From Microbacterium sp. 18062 (lineage in GTDB: Bacteria > Actinomycetota > Actinomycetes > Actinomycetales > Microbacteriaceae), in NCBI RefSeq assembly GCF_902706225.1, contig NZ_CACSKB010000008.1:25776-89775 (forward strand): DNA of 64,000 nucleotides. The letters are read 5' to 3'. The notes under the pieces were generated by a model. The model saw only the letters and a list, made by a program, of their open reading frames with translations, ran no database searches and was not told where the DNA came from. Within the stretch, counting starts at the first letter, position 1. Each line of letters starts with the position of its first letter. The translations under genes and the position numbers were made by a program. Below are positions 33,507 through 41,182 of this stretch, one piece after another.

Positions 33507-34895
33507 ATGGCACGCGAGCTCGCTCCCGACGTCGACGGCCTCCGGGCGAGTCTCCGGGGAGAGGTGTTCCTTCCCGGAGAGCCCGGGTTCGTCGACAACG
33601 TCGGCGGCTTCAACCTTCTCTCCCCCACATCGCCGGAGCTCGTCGTCGTGGTGGCCGATGAGGCCGACGTCCAGACGACCGTGCGCTGGGCCGTGGCGAA
33701 CGGGCAGACCGTGCACCCGCAGCTGACCGGGCACGGCGCCTATCGGACGCTCGACCACGGGATCCTGCTCAAGACCCAACATCTGAGCCGCCTCGCGATC
33801 GATGCGGCTGCCGCCACGTTCACGATCGGCGCGGGCCTGCGCTGGATCGACGTCGTGCCGGAGCTTCACCGTCATGGGCTCGGAGCCGTCACGGGCTCGG
33901 CCAAGACGGTGGGCGCTGTGGGGCTGCTCCTGGGCGGCGGCATCGGGCCGCTCGGTCGATCGCTGGGCATGGCCAGCGACTGGATCCGTTCGATCCGCGT
34001 GGTCGACGGCCGGGGCGACGTGCTCGTGGCGAGCCCGGTCGAGAACGAGGATCTCTTCTGGGCACTGCGTGGAGGGAAGGTGGGCCTCGGTGTCGTCACC
34101 GAGATGACGATCGCCGCGCCGCGGATGCCGCACGTCTACGGCGGCGGGCTCTTCTACGCCGCCGCCGACATCGCCCGCGTCGCCCACGAGTGGGCGGACT
34201 GGATCGAGGACGTGCCCGAGTCGACAAACACATCGATCGCGATCCTCCGCCTGCCTCCGGAGGTTCCGCCGCCGCTTGGTGGCGCGCCCGTCCTCCACGT
34301 GCGGTTCGCGTATGTCGAGGTCGGGCTCTCCGGCGAGGAGCTGATCTCGGCGGGCGAGGCCGCTCTGACGCGATGGCGCGCACGTGCCGGGACCCCGATA
34401 CTCGACACGGTGGGGCTGCTTCCCAGCGACCGCATCGCAGAGATCCACGCCGAGCCCGAAGGACCCCTCCCGGTGTGGGAGTGGGGGGACTTCATCGACC
34501 GGATCGATCACGACCTCGTCGACGTGCTGCTGCTCCACAGCGGGGGCGACTGCGCCTCCCCGCTGGTCACCGTCGAGGTTCGGATGCTGGGGGGCGCGAT
34601 CGCGCGGCCCGGCGAGCATCCCGATGCCGTCGGCGGACGCTCGCAGCCCTTCAGCGTCCTCGTGCTCGGGGTCCCCGATGATGCGGCGGCACCATGGGCG
34701 GTCGTCGAAGCCGCGGGGCACACGATCCGAGACGCACTGGTGGGCTACAGCGGCCCCGAGGTCAACTACAACTGGGCGAACCATCCGTCCGCCCAGACCT
34801 TCCGATCCCGTCTGTGGCCGGCCGCGACCGCTCGACGACTCGCGGAGATCCGAGCACGTCGCGACCCGCACGGCGTCTTCGAACACGGGAACTGA
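33507..34895 (+). CDS. FAD-linked oxidase, berberine-bridge-enzyme-like
   Basis: 462 residues. The PCMH/VAO FAD domain (about 30-200) has PELVVVVADEADVQTTVRWA and SAKTVGAVGLLLGGGIGPLGR. The C-terminus ends NYNWANHPSAQTFRSRLWP, the BBE segment. The usual GGHS attachment site for covalent FAD reads TGHGAY here, so only one His is kept. Known: such enzymes oxidise alcohols, sugars or alkaloids with O2. The start at 33507 follows AGAGAGGGA. There is no export signal, so it probably acts in the cytosol on a phenolic or sugar alcohol. The SDR gene follows after 9 bp. Confidence 0.8.
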   Translation: MARELAPDVDGLRASLRGEVFLPGEPGFVDNVGGFNLLSPTSPELVVVVADEADVQTTVRWAVANGQTVHPQLTGHGAYRTLDHGILLKTQHLSRLAIDAAAATFTIGAGLRWIDVVPELHRHGLGAVTGSAKTVGAVGLLLGGGIGPLGRSLGMASDWIRSIRVVDGRGDVLVASPVENEDLFWALRGGKVGLGVVTEMTIAAPRMPHVYGGGLFYAAADIARVAHEWADWIEDVPESTNTSIAILRLPPEVPPPLGGAPVLHVRFAYVEVGLSGEELISAGEAALTRWRARAGTPILDTVGLLPSDRIAEIHAEPEGPLPVWEWGDFIDRIDHDLVDVLLLHSGGDCASPLVTVEVRMLGGAIARPGEHPDAVGGRSQPFSVLVLGVPDDAAAPWAVVEAAGHTIRDALVGYSGPEVNYNWANHPSAQTFRSRLWPAATARRLAEIRARRDPHGVFEHGN

Positions 34896-34904
34896 GGCCT
34901 CGCG

Positions 34905-35750
34905 ATGACAGGATCACGACGCTGGCTCATCACCGGGGCGGGCAGCGGAATCGGCCGCGCGATCGCCGAGGCCGCCCTCGCACAGGGCGATCGGGTGGCC
35001 GCGACCGGGTCGGATGCCGCCGCGGTGCAGCTGTTCGCCGACGCCTACCCCGACCACGCACTGGCACTGCGGCTCGACGTCACCCGCGACGACGACGTGG
35101 CGGAGGCGGTGCGCGTCGCCCGCGAGCGCTTTGGCGGCATCGATGTGCTCGTGAACTGCGCGGGCGTGGGCATGCTCGCCGCGGTCGAGGAGGCCACCGA
35201 CGAAGAGGTGCGGGCGCTCTTCGAGGTGAACTTCTTCGGCACGCTGCGCACCGTCCGCGCGACGGTCCCCCTCATGCGCGCCCAGGGAGGCGGACGCATC
35301 GTCAACATCTCCTCGGTGGCCGGCAGGGTGTCGACCTCGCTGGTTGCGCCGTACAGCGCGACCAAGTTCGCCGTCGAGGGGCTCGGGGCCGGGCTCGATG
35401 CCGAGACCCGGGGCTTCGGCATCCGTGTCACAACCGTCTCCCCCGGCGCATACGCGACCGGCTTCGCCGCGTCCTCGCGGTCGACCTCGCAGTCGCTGGC
35501 CGGCTATGACGGCGTCCGCGAAGCGGCATTCGCCTCGGTCGTCGGCTCGCCGTCGGGCGACCCCGCCGACCTCGCCCGCGCCGTGATGGCCATCGTCGAG
35601 TCGGCGAACCCTCCCCTGCGCTTCGCCGCGGGCCAGGACTCCTACGACGCGATCGCGGCGTCCCTGCGCGAGCAGCAGGACGAGCTGAACCGATGGGGCG
35701 CGCGCAGCCGTGCCTGCGGCGCCGTCGTCACGGGGTCCCCCGACCGCTGA
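34905..35750 (+). CDS. Short-chain dehydrogenase/reductase
   Basis: 281 residues: GAGSGIGRAIAEAALAQG, NCAGVGM, SSVAGRV and catalytic YSATK. Placed 9 bp behind the FAD oxidase, it is part of the same transcript. Its 3' end overlaps the converging flavin reductase gene by 23 bp. The substrate is unknown; the YSATKFAVEG and NFFGTL stretches are seen in many SDRs acting on hydroxy-ketones. Confidence 0.84.
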   Translation: MTGSRRWLITGAGSGIGRAIAEAALAQGDRVAATGSDAAAVQLFADAYPDHALALRLDVTRDDDVAEAVRVARERFGGIDVLVNCAGVGMLAAVEEATDEEVRALFEVNFFGTLRTVRATVPLMRAQGGGRIVNISSVAGRVSTSLVAPYSATKFAVEGLGAGLDAETRGFGIRVTTVSPGAYATGFAASSRSTSQSLAGYDGVREAAFASVVGSPSGDPADLARAVMAIVESANPPLRFAAGQDSYDAIAASLREQQDELNRWGARSRACGAVVTGSPDR

Positions 35751-36930
35751 GGCGCACGAGATCCGCGGCGAACGCCTGCAGGGCGCCTTCGTCCCCGGAC
35801 GTCTGCTGCGCGGCGATCAGCTCGCCGAGGTGGCTGACCGAAACGATGACCTCCGCCCGCCCGTCGGCCCCGACGATCGGGATCTGCACGGATGATGCCG
35901 CCGTCAGCTCCTGCTCCCATCCGGCGGCGGCGGCGCGGACCTCGTCGGCGACGCCGCACCAGAAGCGATCGATGTCGTCGGGCCCGGCAGGTCCCTCGGT
36001 GGAGATGCGCTGGAAGGCCTCGAGCGCGGAGGAGTTCAGCCACACGCCGAAGCCACGGGCGCGCGTGGACTGCAGGAGCTCGTCGATGACCCCGCGATCC
36101 AGCCCGCCCACGAGGTGGCGCGCGTTCTCTGTCCAGGTGTGCACGGTGTCCTCGTCGCCCCAGGCCGCGAATGCGGCGGCGAGGGGCGCGGCGAACGAGA
36201 ACGTCGCTCCCACCGGACGTGCCGCCGGCGCGAGGTGGCTGCGCAGGTTCGCCGCGTGCAGCACGAGGACCAGGTCCGCCGCCCTCCCGTAGACCACGCA
36301 CTCGGCGTTCCACCGTTCGGCGAAAGCGCGCACCTCGGCACGGATCGCATCCACCTGGGCCAGCTGGCGCGACAGCCCTGCGACGTCGTAGTCCAGTGAC
36401 GAGACCGTGAACGACCCGTATCCACCGCGGAAGTAGATCAGCGGCAGTCCCGCACCAGGCACACCGGCGCCGAACTCTGTCACCTCAGCAAGCACGATGG
36501 AGTGGTCGCCCGCCTCGTGCGTGTTCCGGACGCGGCACTCGAACCATGAGACGGCGTCCGCCAGGCGCGGAAGACCGCCGGGCGTGTCCTCCCAGTGCGC
36601 CGTGTCCCAGCGATCGGGCGTCTTCCGCGAGAACGCCCGGCACAGCTCTTCGTGCCGCGAGCCGAGCACGCTGACGGCGAACCGCCCCTGCGCTTGGATG
36701 CGCGGATAGGTCGAGGAGTCCCGCGCGGGCATGATCGACACCAGAGGAGGGTCCTTCGACACCGCGGCGAAGCTGCCGACCACCATCCCGAGGCGCTCAC
36801 CGTCCTCGTCGAGCGACGAGACGAGCACCACGCCCGTCGGATACTGACCCAGCACCGCCCGCCACCACTGCGCAGTCGCCGCGGATCGGGCCTGCAGGTC
36901 GCTCTGGGTCGTCATCGTTTCCTCCGTCAT
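35728..36930 (-). CDS. Flavin reductase fused to an IclR-like ligand-binding domain
   Basis: 400 residues. Residues about 20-175 form a flavin-reductase-like split barrel (LGQYPTGVVLVSS, GMVVGSFAAVSKDPPLVSI, GRFAVSVLG, DHSIVLAEV, LIYFRGGYG). Residues about 185-395 resemble the effector domain of IclR regulators: an opening helix, AECVVYGRAADLVLVLHAA, VGATFSFAAPLAAAFAAWG, STRARGFGVW, SSVQIPIVGADGRAEVIVSVS and a final helix. There is no helix-turn-helix. Known: stand-alone HpaC-type reductases supply FMNH2 to two-component hydroxylases such as that at 9.7-11.0 kb. The extra domain could make reduction respond to the aromatic substrate (inference). The ATG at 36930 overlaps the GntR stop and has GGGAGGA upstream. 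Confidence 0.75.
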   Translation of the reverse strand: MTEETMTTQSDLQARSAATAQWWRAVLGQYPTGVVLVSSLDEDGERLGMVVGSFAAVSKDPPLVSIMPARDSSTYPRIQAQGRFAVSVLGSRHEELCRAFSRKTPDRWDTAHWEDTPGGLPRLADAVSWFECRVRNTHEAGDHSIVLAEVTEFGAGVPGAGLPLIYFRGGYGSFTVSSLDYDVAGLSRQLAQVDAIRAEVRAFAERWNAECVVYGRAADLVLVLHAANLRSHLAPAARPVGATFSFAAPLAAAFAAWGDEDTVHTWTENARHLVGGLDRGVIDELLQSTRARGFGVWLNSSALEAFQRISTEGPAGPDDIDRFWCGVADEVRAAAAGWEQELTAASSVQIPIVGADGRAEVIVSVSHLGELIAAQQTSGDEGALQAFAADLVRLSGRGTP

Positions 36931-37628
36931 GCTCGGGTCCTCCCGAAGAGCGCTTCGAGCCGAAGGCGGCGCGAGTGCTCGTGCCGCTGGGCGTCTTCCC
37001 TGTCCCGCCGGCCGATCGCGTCGACGACGCCCTCCCGATCGGCCATGTCGTCACCGATCCGCACGAGCGCCGAGGGCCGCAGGCGATGCAGGCATAGCTG
37101 CAACTGCAGGGAGTCGACCGTGTCGACGAGGGCCGTGTTCCGTGTCGAACGCGCGATGGTCCGGTCGAGCACGCGATCGAGCACGGCGACGCGTCCCCAC
37201 AGGGCGAACCGCGCCGCCTGCGCCACCTCACCCACGAGCTCGTTCATCCGCGTCATGTCGCCCGCCGTCCTGGATGTGCAGGCGAGCGCCGCCGCGTGCA
37301 CCTGCACAGGTGTCAGGAGGGATACCAGGTCGGCGGCGCATGCGCGATCCACCCGGCGCACCTGCGCGCCGCGATATCGCAGCGTCGTGACCAGTCCCGC
37401 TTCGTCCAGCCGGAGGATCGCCTCCCGCACCGTCGCGCGCGAGACGTCGAACTGCTCGGCGACCTCGGCCTCGATGAGGCGCTGACCGGGAACGAGCCCT
37501 CCCTCTCGCATCGCGATGCGAAGCGCGTCGGCGATGCGCTGCGCGCTGGTGCCCGCATCGCCGCAGTCGACTCCCCCGGCGTCCGCGCCGGTCCGCAGCC
37601 AGGAGCTGAGCACCGTCGCATCCGCCAT
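36927..37628 (-). CDS. GntR-family regulator (FCD subfamily)
   Basis: 233 residues: winged helix (QRIADALRIAMREGGLVPG, then VSRATVREAILRLDEAGLV) and a helical C-terminal domain that is less typical of FCD than the other two copies: the His ligands are sparse. The start at 37628 follows GAGGAG; an ATG at 37658 is less likely. It is ATGA-coupled to the flavin reductase fusion and expressed from promoter D, so it belongs to the same regulon. It may tune that regulon or only its own operon. Confidence 0.8.
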   Translation of the reverse strand: MADATVLSSWLRTGADAGGVDCGDAGTSAQRIADALRIAMREGGLVPGQRLIEAEVAEQFDVSRATVREAILRLDEAGLVTTLRYRGAQVRRVDRACAADLVSLLTPVQVHAAALACTSRTAGDMTRMNELVGEVAQAARFALWGRVAVLDRVLDRTIARSTRNTALVDTVDSLQLQLCLHRLRPSALVRIGDDMADREGVVDAIGRRDREDAQRHEHSRRLRLEALFGRTRA

Positions 37629-37677
37629 CTTCGCCGCTCCTCGAGATCCACGAAGCACCGCGTGCGACGGTGCGCCG

Positions 37678-37748
37678 TCAGGCTATGCCTCGCCTCGCGA
37701 TCAGAGGAAAGAGCAAAGCCCGCCCGATTCATCCATGCCCGTTATGAA
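37678..37748 (-). promoter_or_regulatory. Conserved dyad promoter D, upstream of GntR and the flavin reductase fusion
   Basis: Reading the minus strand: dyad TTCAT-N11-ATGAAT (37748-37727) with AACGGG beside the left arm, 14 bp, TCTTTCCTC (37712-37704), 17 bp, ATAGCCTGA (37686-37678) with -10 TAGCCT. Spacings match promoters A and C exactly. Confidence 0.65.
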
Positions 37749-37799
37749 CACTCCGCCATAGCGCCGGGACCAGTGCGAGCGAATCACTCGTAGAGAGCG

Positions 37800-38183
37800 T
37801 CACCCGCTGCTGTGTCGTGACGGTCCCGGTATCACAAGCGGTGCGATCTGGCGCCCGGAGGCTAACCGAGGTACTGGATGCCGAGTCCGAGGATCATGCT
37901 GTGCGAGGGAGGCCGCCCATTCCTGGTCGATGTGGATCATCTGGTACCGCCACGCACCGTCGTCAGGGTTGCAGTCGTGCACGTGGTCAGCGGGGATCAG
38001 GACCACGTCTCCCGGGCGGAGGCGGATGACGCCGCCGAGGTGGCCGGCGAGAACGGAGGTGCCCGCGTCGATCAGCCCCACTGAGAACGTGTCGTGAGTG
38101 TGCGGGCGATAGCAGGAGTTCTCCTGAGAGGACCGCCTCGCCTCCAGATGCGGAAGATCGTCTCTGCGCCAGAACTCGCTCAT
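37800..38183 (-). pseudogene. AraC-family regulator remnant (N-terminal cupin domain only)
   Basis: Codons from ATG 38183 give an AraC-type sensing domain: RPHTHDTFSVGLIDAG, LRPGDVVLIPADHVHDCNP, WRYQMIHIDQEWAASL. After about residue 100 the sequence loses similarity, and the frame stops at 37800 without the two helix-turn-helix motifs. Full AraC proteins of this kind have about 270-290 residues, so this is a 3'-truncated gene. Its start overlaps the TetR-like remnant stop by ATGA, showing that the two were once one operon. Confidence 0.7.
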
Positions 38184-38391
38184 ACCGCACCCGTCCCGGT
38201 GCGGTCACCGCGTGCGAGCGGGCCGGGAAGCGTGAGCGAGCAGGCCAGCCCCGCCAGGTCGTCGGCGAGCTCGGTCGGGTTCTTGCCCTGTTCGGTGAGC
38301 CAGTGGGCGATCATCTCGCCGGACAGCGCGGCCAGGAGCGTATCGGCTCGCACATGCGGGACCGGGGCACCTGCGAGGTGGAGGAGGTGGC
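38180..38391 (-). pseudogene. TetR-like regulator remnant (C-terminal end only)
   Basis: An open frame of about 70 codons with no start codon, bounded upstream by an in-frame TGA, ending TGA at 38180. The translation contains LLAALSGEMIAHWLTEQG and ELADDLAGLACSL, which looks like the last helices of a TetR-family ligand domain. The DNA-binding half is missing, and only about 60 bp separate it from the divergent azoreductase fragment, so an internal deletion is likely. Family assignment is tentative. Confidence 0.5.
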
Positions 38392-38452
38392 TTCACTAAC
38401 CGGAATCTGTTCCGTTTTCTTGGTCCTGTCCACCTGACAGACGGGGCAACTC

Positions 38453-38518
38453 ATGACCCGGCTCTTGCACATCAGCGCCTCCCCACGCGGCGAGGCCTCT
38501 GAATCCCTCGCCCACGCG
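38453..38518 (+). pseudogene. FMN-dependent NADH-azoreductase remnant (first 22 codons)
   Basis: ATG 38453 opens TRLLHISASPRGEASESLA, the typical N-terminus (phosphate-binding SPRG) of AzoR/flavodoxin-fold NAD(P)H quinone reductases. Similarity ends abruptly at about 38518, 12 bp before the tRNA terminator, where about 180 residues are missing. TetR-type regulators are often divergent from azoreductases, which matches the remnant on the other side. The cut next to the tRNA suggests past recombination here. Confidence 0.6.
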
Positions 38519-38529
38519 GCCCGGAGACG

Positions 38530-38559
38530 AAAAATCCCCCGGCTCCGAAGAGCCGGGGG
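38530..38559 (-). terminator. Intrinsic terminator of the tRNA-Arg gene
   Basis: On the minus strand a perfect 10-bp stem CCCCCGGCTC / GAGCCGGGGG (38559-38536) with a TTCG loop is followed by ATTTTT (38535-38530). This is a textbook rho-independent terminator 19 bp downstream of the tRNA 3' end. Confidence 0.9.
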
Positions 38560-38577
38560 CACTGTCTCAACACAGTG

Positions 38578-38650
38578 TGCGCCCGAAGGGACTCGAACCC
38601 CCAACCTTCTGATCCGTAGTCAGATGCTCTATCCATTGAGCTACGGGCGC
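38578..38650 (-). tRNA. tRNA-Arg (anticodon ACG)
   Basis: 73 bases fold as a cloverleaf on the minus strand: acceptor GCGCCCG/CGGGCGC, D-arm GCTC...GAGC, anticodon stem TCTGA/TCAGA with loop CTACGGA (anticodon ACG, U33 present), five-base variable loop and T-arm with TTCGAGT. The discriminator is A; CCA is not encoded. The A34 would be edited to inosine to read CGN codons. A terminator follows directly. Gene remnants abut its 3' side, the side where integrative elements usually insert. Confidence 0.95.
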
Positions 38651-38733
38651 CCGTGCTGCGTCCGAATCCGGCGCGCAGGCACTAGGAGAGCCTACCCCAC
38701 TGCGGGCGCGCTCGCGAATCGAGCAGGCTCGGC

Positions 38734-39426
38734 TCACTCGAGCTCGCTGAGGTCGATCCCCCTCTGCCGCGGGGCGGGGTCGGCATCGCTCCGCACGGCC
38801 GTGTCGTCACGATCGCGGTCCTTCGCCCTGCGGTGGGCGGCGAGCCGCGGCAGGTCGACGAGGCGCAGACTCTGCATCCGCGCGGCGCGCATCATGCCGT
38901 AGTCGGGCTCGAGATCGGGCCTGGCCGCCTCGATGCGCAGGGTGCTGTCGATGTTGCGCGCGACCTCCGCCCACGCCGCCTCCCGCGCGGCCTCCACGAG
39001 CGTGCGGAGCTCTTCGGGGTCCTCCGCGCGCCCACGCAGCTCCTTCGCGATGCGCTCGGACTGCTTGCGGCGGCGGCGGAGGTTGCGCACGTCGCGACTG
39101 CGGTAGTCATGCGTGCCGTCCGAGTCGCTGAAGCGGCGGCGCGCGAGCTTGCGTTCGTGCTCGGCCCGCTCGGCATCGGCCTCGGCCTCGCTCGCGAGCG
39201 TCAGCAGCGTCCCTCTCGCCTCGGGCACGAACCGATCGGCGTCGAAGCCCTCGCCGGCCGACAGGATGTCGACGAGGATACGGTTCTTGAGCGTCAGCCG
39301 GGTCGCGGCTGCCGCGATGTAGATGCCCTCGGCGACCACGTCGGCGAGCTTGGGGCGGGATACGAGCTTCGCGCGCACGGCACCGAAGCCACCCCGCGAG
39401 GCGGACTCGTCCTGTTCTCGTGACAC
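38734..39426 (-). CDS. Conserved-looking charged protein of unknown function
   Basis: 230 residues from GTG 39426 (GAGGGA upstream); an ATG at 39486 gives a poorer leader. I do not recognise a domain. It is hydrophilic and Arg/Glu/Ala-rich, with a short helical segment ADVVAEGIYIAAAATRL near residue 30 and long charged helices (EAEADAERAEHERKLARRRF; RNLRRRRKQSERIAKELRG), which suggests a coiled-coil or nucleic-acid-associated protein. It lies between the tRNA and an alpha/beta hydrolase and has no operon partner. Confidence 0.65.
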   Translation of the reverse strand: MSREQDESASRGGFGAVRAKLVSRPKLADVVAEGIYIAAAATRLTLKNRILVDILSAGEGFDADRFVPEARGTLLTLASEAEADAERAEHERKLARRRFSDSDGTHDYRSRDVRNLRRRRKQSERIAKELRGRAEDPEELRTLVEAAREAAWAEVARNIDSTLRIEAARPDLEPDYGMMRAARMQSLRLVDLPRLAAHRRAKDRDRDDTAVRSDADPAPRQRGIDLSELE

Positions 39427-39790
39427 GGCTCTCCCTCGTTCGATTCTACTCGGGAGCCGCGACACCCCTCCCTGCCCGTCCGGCACCGCTCTCGCTCAGA
39501 GACCGGATGGACGGGAGACCTCGGCATCAGCTTCTCAGCGCCTCCGACGGGGCGCTCCGTGGGATCGCGAAAGCCGGTCCGCGGGCTCATGTCCGTCCGA
39601 ACGTGGGCAGAACTCATGACACCCGGCAGACGACACCCGCACCGTCCGCGAGATCCCGGGGAGCATTCACAGCACCCGCCACACATGTCATGAGTGATGA
39701 ACGGCCCGGCCTCCCCACGCCCTGACGACGCGCCCCTCCGTCTCGACGCTTCCGCTCCTCGCTCAGGGGCCGAACCCGGAGACTCTCGGG
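39427..39790. other. Intergenic region, 364 bp
   Basis: No gene can be supported here. It holds the GTG gene's leader and, at about 39736-39771, a degenerate copy of the CGTCTCG...GCTCAGGG intergenic repeat also seen at 49.1-49.5 kb. Otherwise nothing is recognised. Confidence 0.5.
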
Positions 39791-40645
39791 TCAGGCGCGG
39801 GCGGGGAAGCGGCGGTCGAGCCAGGCGAGCAGGTCGGCGCGCACGTCGGCCTGCACGACCTCGTTGAAGATCTCGTGCCGCGCGCCGGGGTAGACGAGGG
39901 TCGTCACGTCGGTGAGCCCGGACCGCTCGCGGTACGCCGCGGCGAGCCGGTGGACGCTGCGGGGACCGCCGACCGTGTCGTCGCGGCCGACCATCAGCAG
40001 GAGCGGCAGGTCGCGGCCGAGGTCCTTGCGGGGACGCCCGAACAGGCGCGCGGCGTCGATCGGGCCGAAGAGCGACAGGAGCGAGGCGCTGGTCGTGAGC
40101 GGGTCGTCGAGGAACGCCCGGCCGACGCCGTGATCGCTCGAGAGCCACTCGGTGCCCATCGCGGCCTTCGCCTTCCACGGCGCGTTCAGGTCGCCGGCGT
40201 TGAGGGTGCCCGGCATCCGCAGCGCCGACCCCGACAGCACGAGCGCGTCGTAGGCCTCCGGATGCCGGTTCACCAGGATCTGCGCGAGGAAGGACCCCCA
40301 CGAGTGCCCGAGCAGGACGAGGGGGAGGTCGGGATGCTCGCGACGGATCAGCTGCGTGAGCTGCCAGACGGCCTCGACCGCCGCGCGGTGTCCGCCGGGT
40401 CCGAGCCGGCCGAGCCGCGCGGCGTCGTTCCACTGCCCCAGCCCGGTGCGACCGTGCCCGCGGTGGTCGTCGGCGTAGACCGTGTAGCCGGCCGCGGTGA
40501 GCGCGTCGACGAGGGCCGCGTACCGGCCGGCGTGCTCGCCGACCCCGTGGAGCAGCTGGACGACTGCGCGCGGCGCGGTGCGCGCGACGTGCACGTCGTA
40601 GAAGATCGTCACCCCGTGCGCGTCGATTAACTCGGGCATGCGCAC
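39791..40645 (-). CDS. Alpha/beta hydrolase (monoacylglycerol-lipase-like)
   Basis: 284 residues (GTG 40645; ATG 40639 possible). The nucleophile Ser is in LGHSWGS near residue 115, the acid is probably Asp in VGRDDTVGG, and the His is in PGARHEIFNEV, the order typical of serine aminopeptidase/lysophospholipase (Hydrolase_4) proteins. QLLHGVGEHAGRY supplies the oxyanion-hole region. Known: these cleave monoacylglycerols and other small esters in the cytosol. No operon partner is close. Confidence 0.85.
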   Translation of the reverse strand: MRMPELIDAHGVTIFYDVHVARTAPRAVVQLLHGVGEHAGRYAALVDALTAAGYTVYADDHRGHGRTGLGQWNDAARLGRLGPGGHRAAVEAVWQLTQLIRREHPDLPLVLLGHSWGSFLAQILVNRHPEAYDALVLSGSALRMPGTLNAGDLNAPWKAKAAMGTEWLSSDHGVGRAFLDDPLTTSASLLSLFGPIDAARLFGRPRKDLGRDLPLLLMVGRDDTVGGPRSVHRLAAAYRERSGLTDVTTLVYPGARHEIFNEVVQADVRADLLAWLDRRFPARA

Positions 40646-40704
40646 GAGTCTAGGGCCCGCGGCCGGGCTGCGCCCGGGTCCGCACGGGCGCAGCCCGGAT
40701 TTAC

Positions 40705-40730
40705 TTAGCTATACTAATAAGCTATGCTAA
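40705..40730 (+). promoter_or_regulatory. MarR promoter with TTAGC-N16-GCTAA dyad
   Basis: AT-rich block with two direct 13-bp copies, TTAGCTATACTAA (40705-40717) and TAAGCTATGCTAA (40718-40730); the outer TTAGC/GCTAA are inverted. TTTACT (40700-40705) and TATGCT (40723-40728) with a 17-bp spacer form a plausible promoter, giving a start near ATG 40739. The repeats overlap the promoter, as expected for autorepression by the MarR protein. Confidence 0.55.
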
Positions 40731-40738
40731 CGATCGAT

Positions 40739-41182
40739 ATGGCGCCTTCCGACGAGCATCCCCCCGGGCTCTCGGACGCCGCATCCGACCTCCGGATGGC
40801 GACGTTCAAGCTCTCCCGGCGCCTCCGCGCCGAGCGGGCGGTCGACACCATGAGCGACGGCCAGTACGCGGTGCTGGCGAACCTGAAGGTCCACGGGCCG
40901 CACACGCTCGGCGAGCTCGCCGCCCGCGAGCGGGTGACCGCCCCGTCGATGAACCGCACCGTGAACTTCCTGGAGGAGTCCGGCTATCTCGTGCGCACCC
41001 CGGACGACGACGACCGCCGCAAGGTGAACGTCTCGCTCACCGACGAGGGGCGCGCGGTCGTCGAGGAGACCGTACGGCGCCGCAACGCCTGGCTCGAAGA
41101 GGCCCTCGGCGAGCTCGACGCCGAGCAGCGCAGGACGCTCGCCGTGGCCGCCGGGATCATGCGCGCGGTGGCCGAGCGATGA
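40739..41182 (+). CDS. MarR-family regulator
   Basis: 147 residues: winged helix with HTLGELAARERVTAPSMNRTVNFLEESGYL and wing DDDDRRKVNVSLTDEG. I favour ATG 40739 over 40724 because the latter lies within the promoter/operator repeats. The message would be nearly leaderless. It overlaps the following MFS gene by ATGA, the common repressor-exporter arrangement. The ligand is unknown. Confidence 0.85.
   Translation: MAPSDEHPPGLSDAASDLRMATFKLSRRLRAERAVDTMSDGQYAVLANLKVHGPHTLGELAARERVTAPSMNRTVNFLEESGYLVRTPDDDDRRKVNVSLTDEGRAVVEETVRRRNAWLEEALGELDAEQRRTLAVAAGIMRAVAER

Noticed and set aside
38578..38650. att direct repeat of the tRNA 3' end within the window
   Set aside because: I looked for a second copy of the T-arm/acceptor sequence and found none; if the island model holds, the other end lies left of position 1.
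38734..39426. Asparagine synthase or another enzyme
   Set aside because: No glutamine-amidotransferase or ATP-pyrophosphatase motif is visible; the protein is simply charged and helical.
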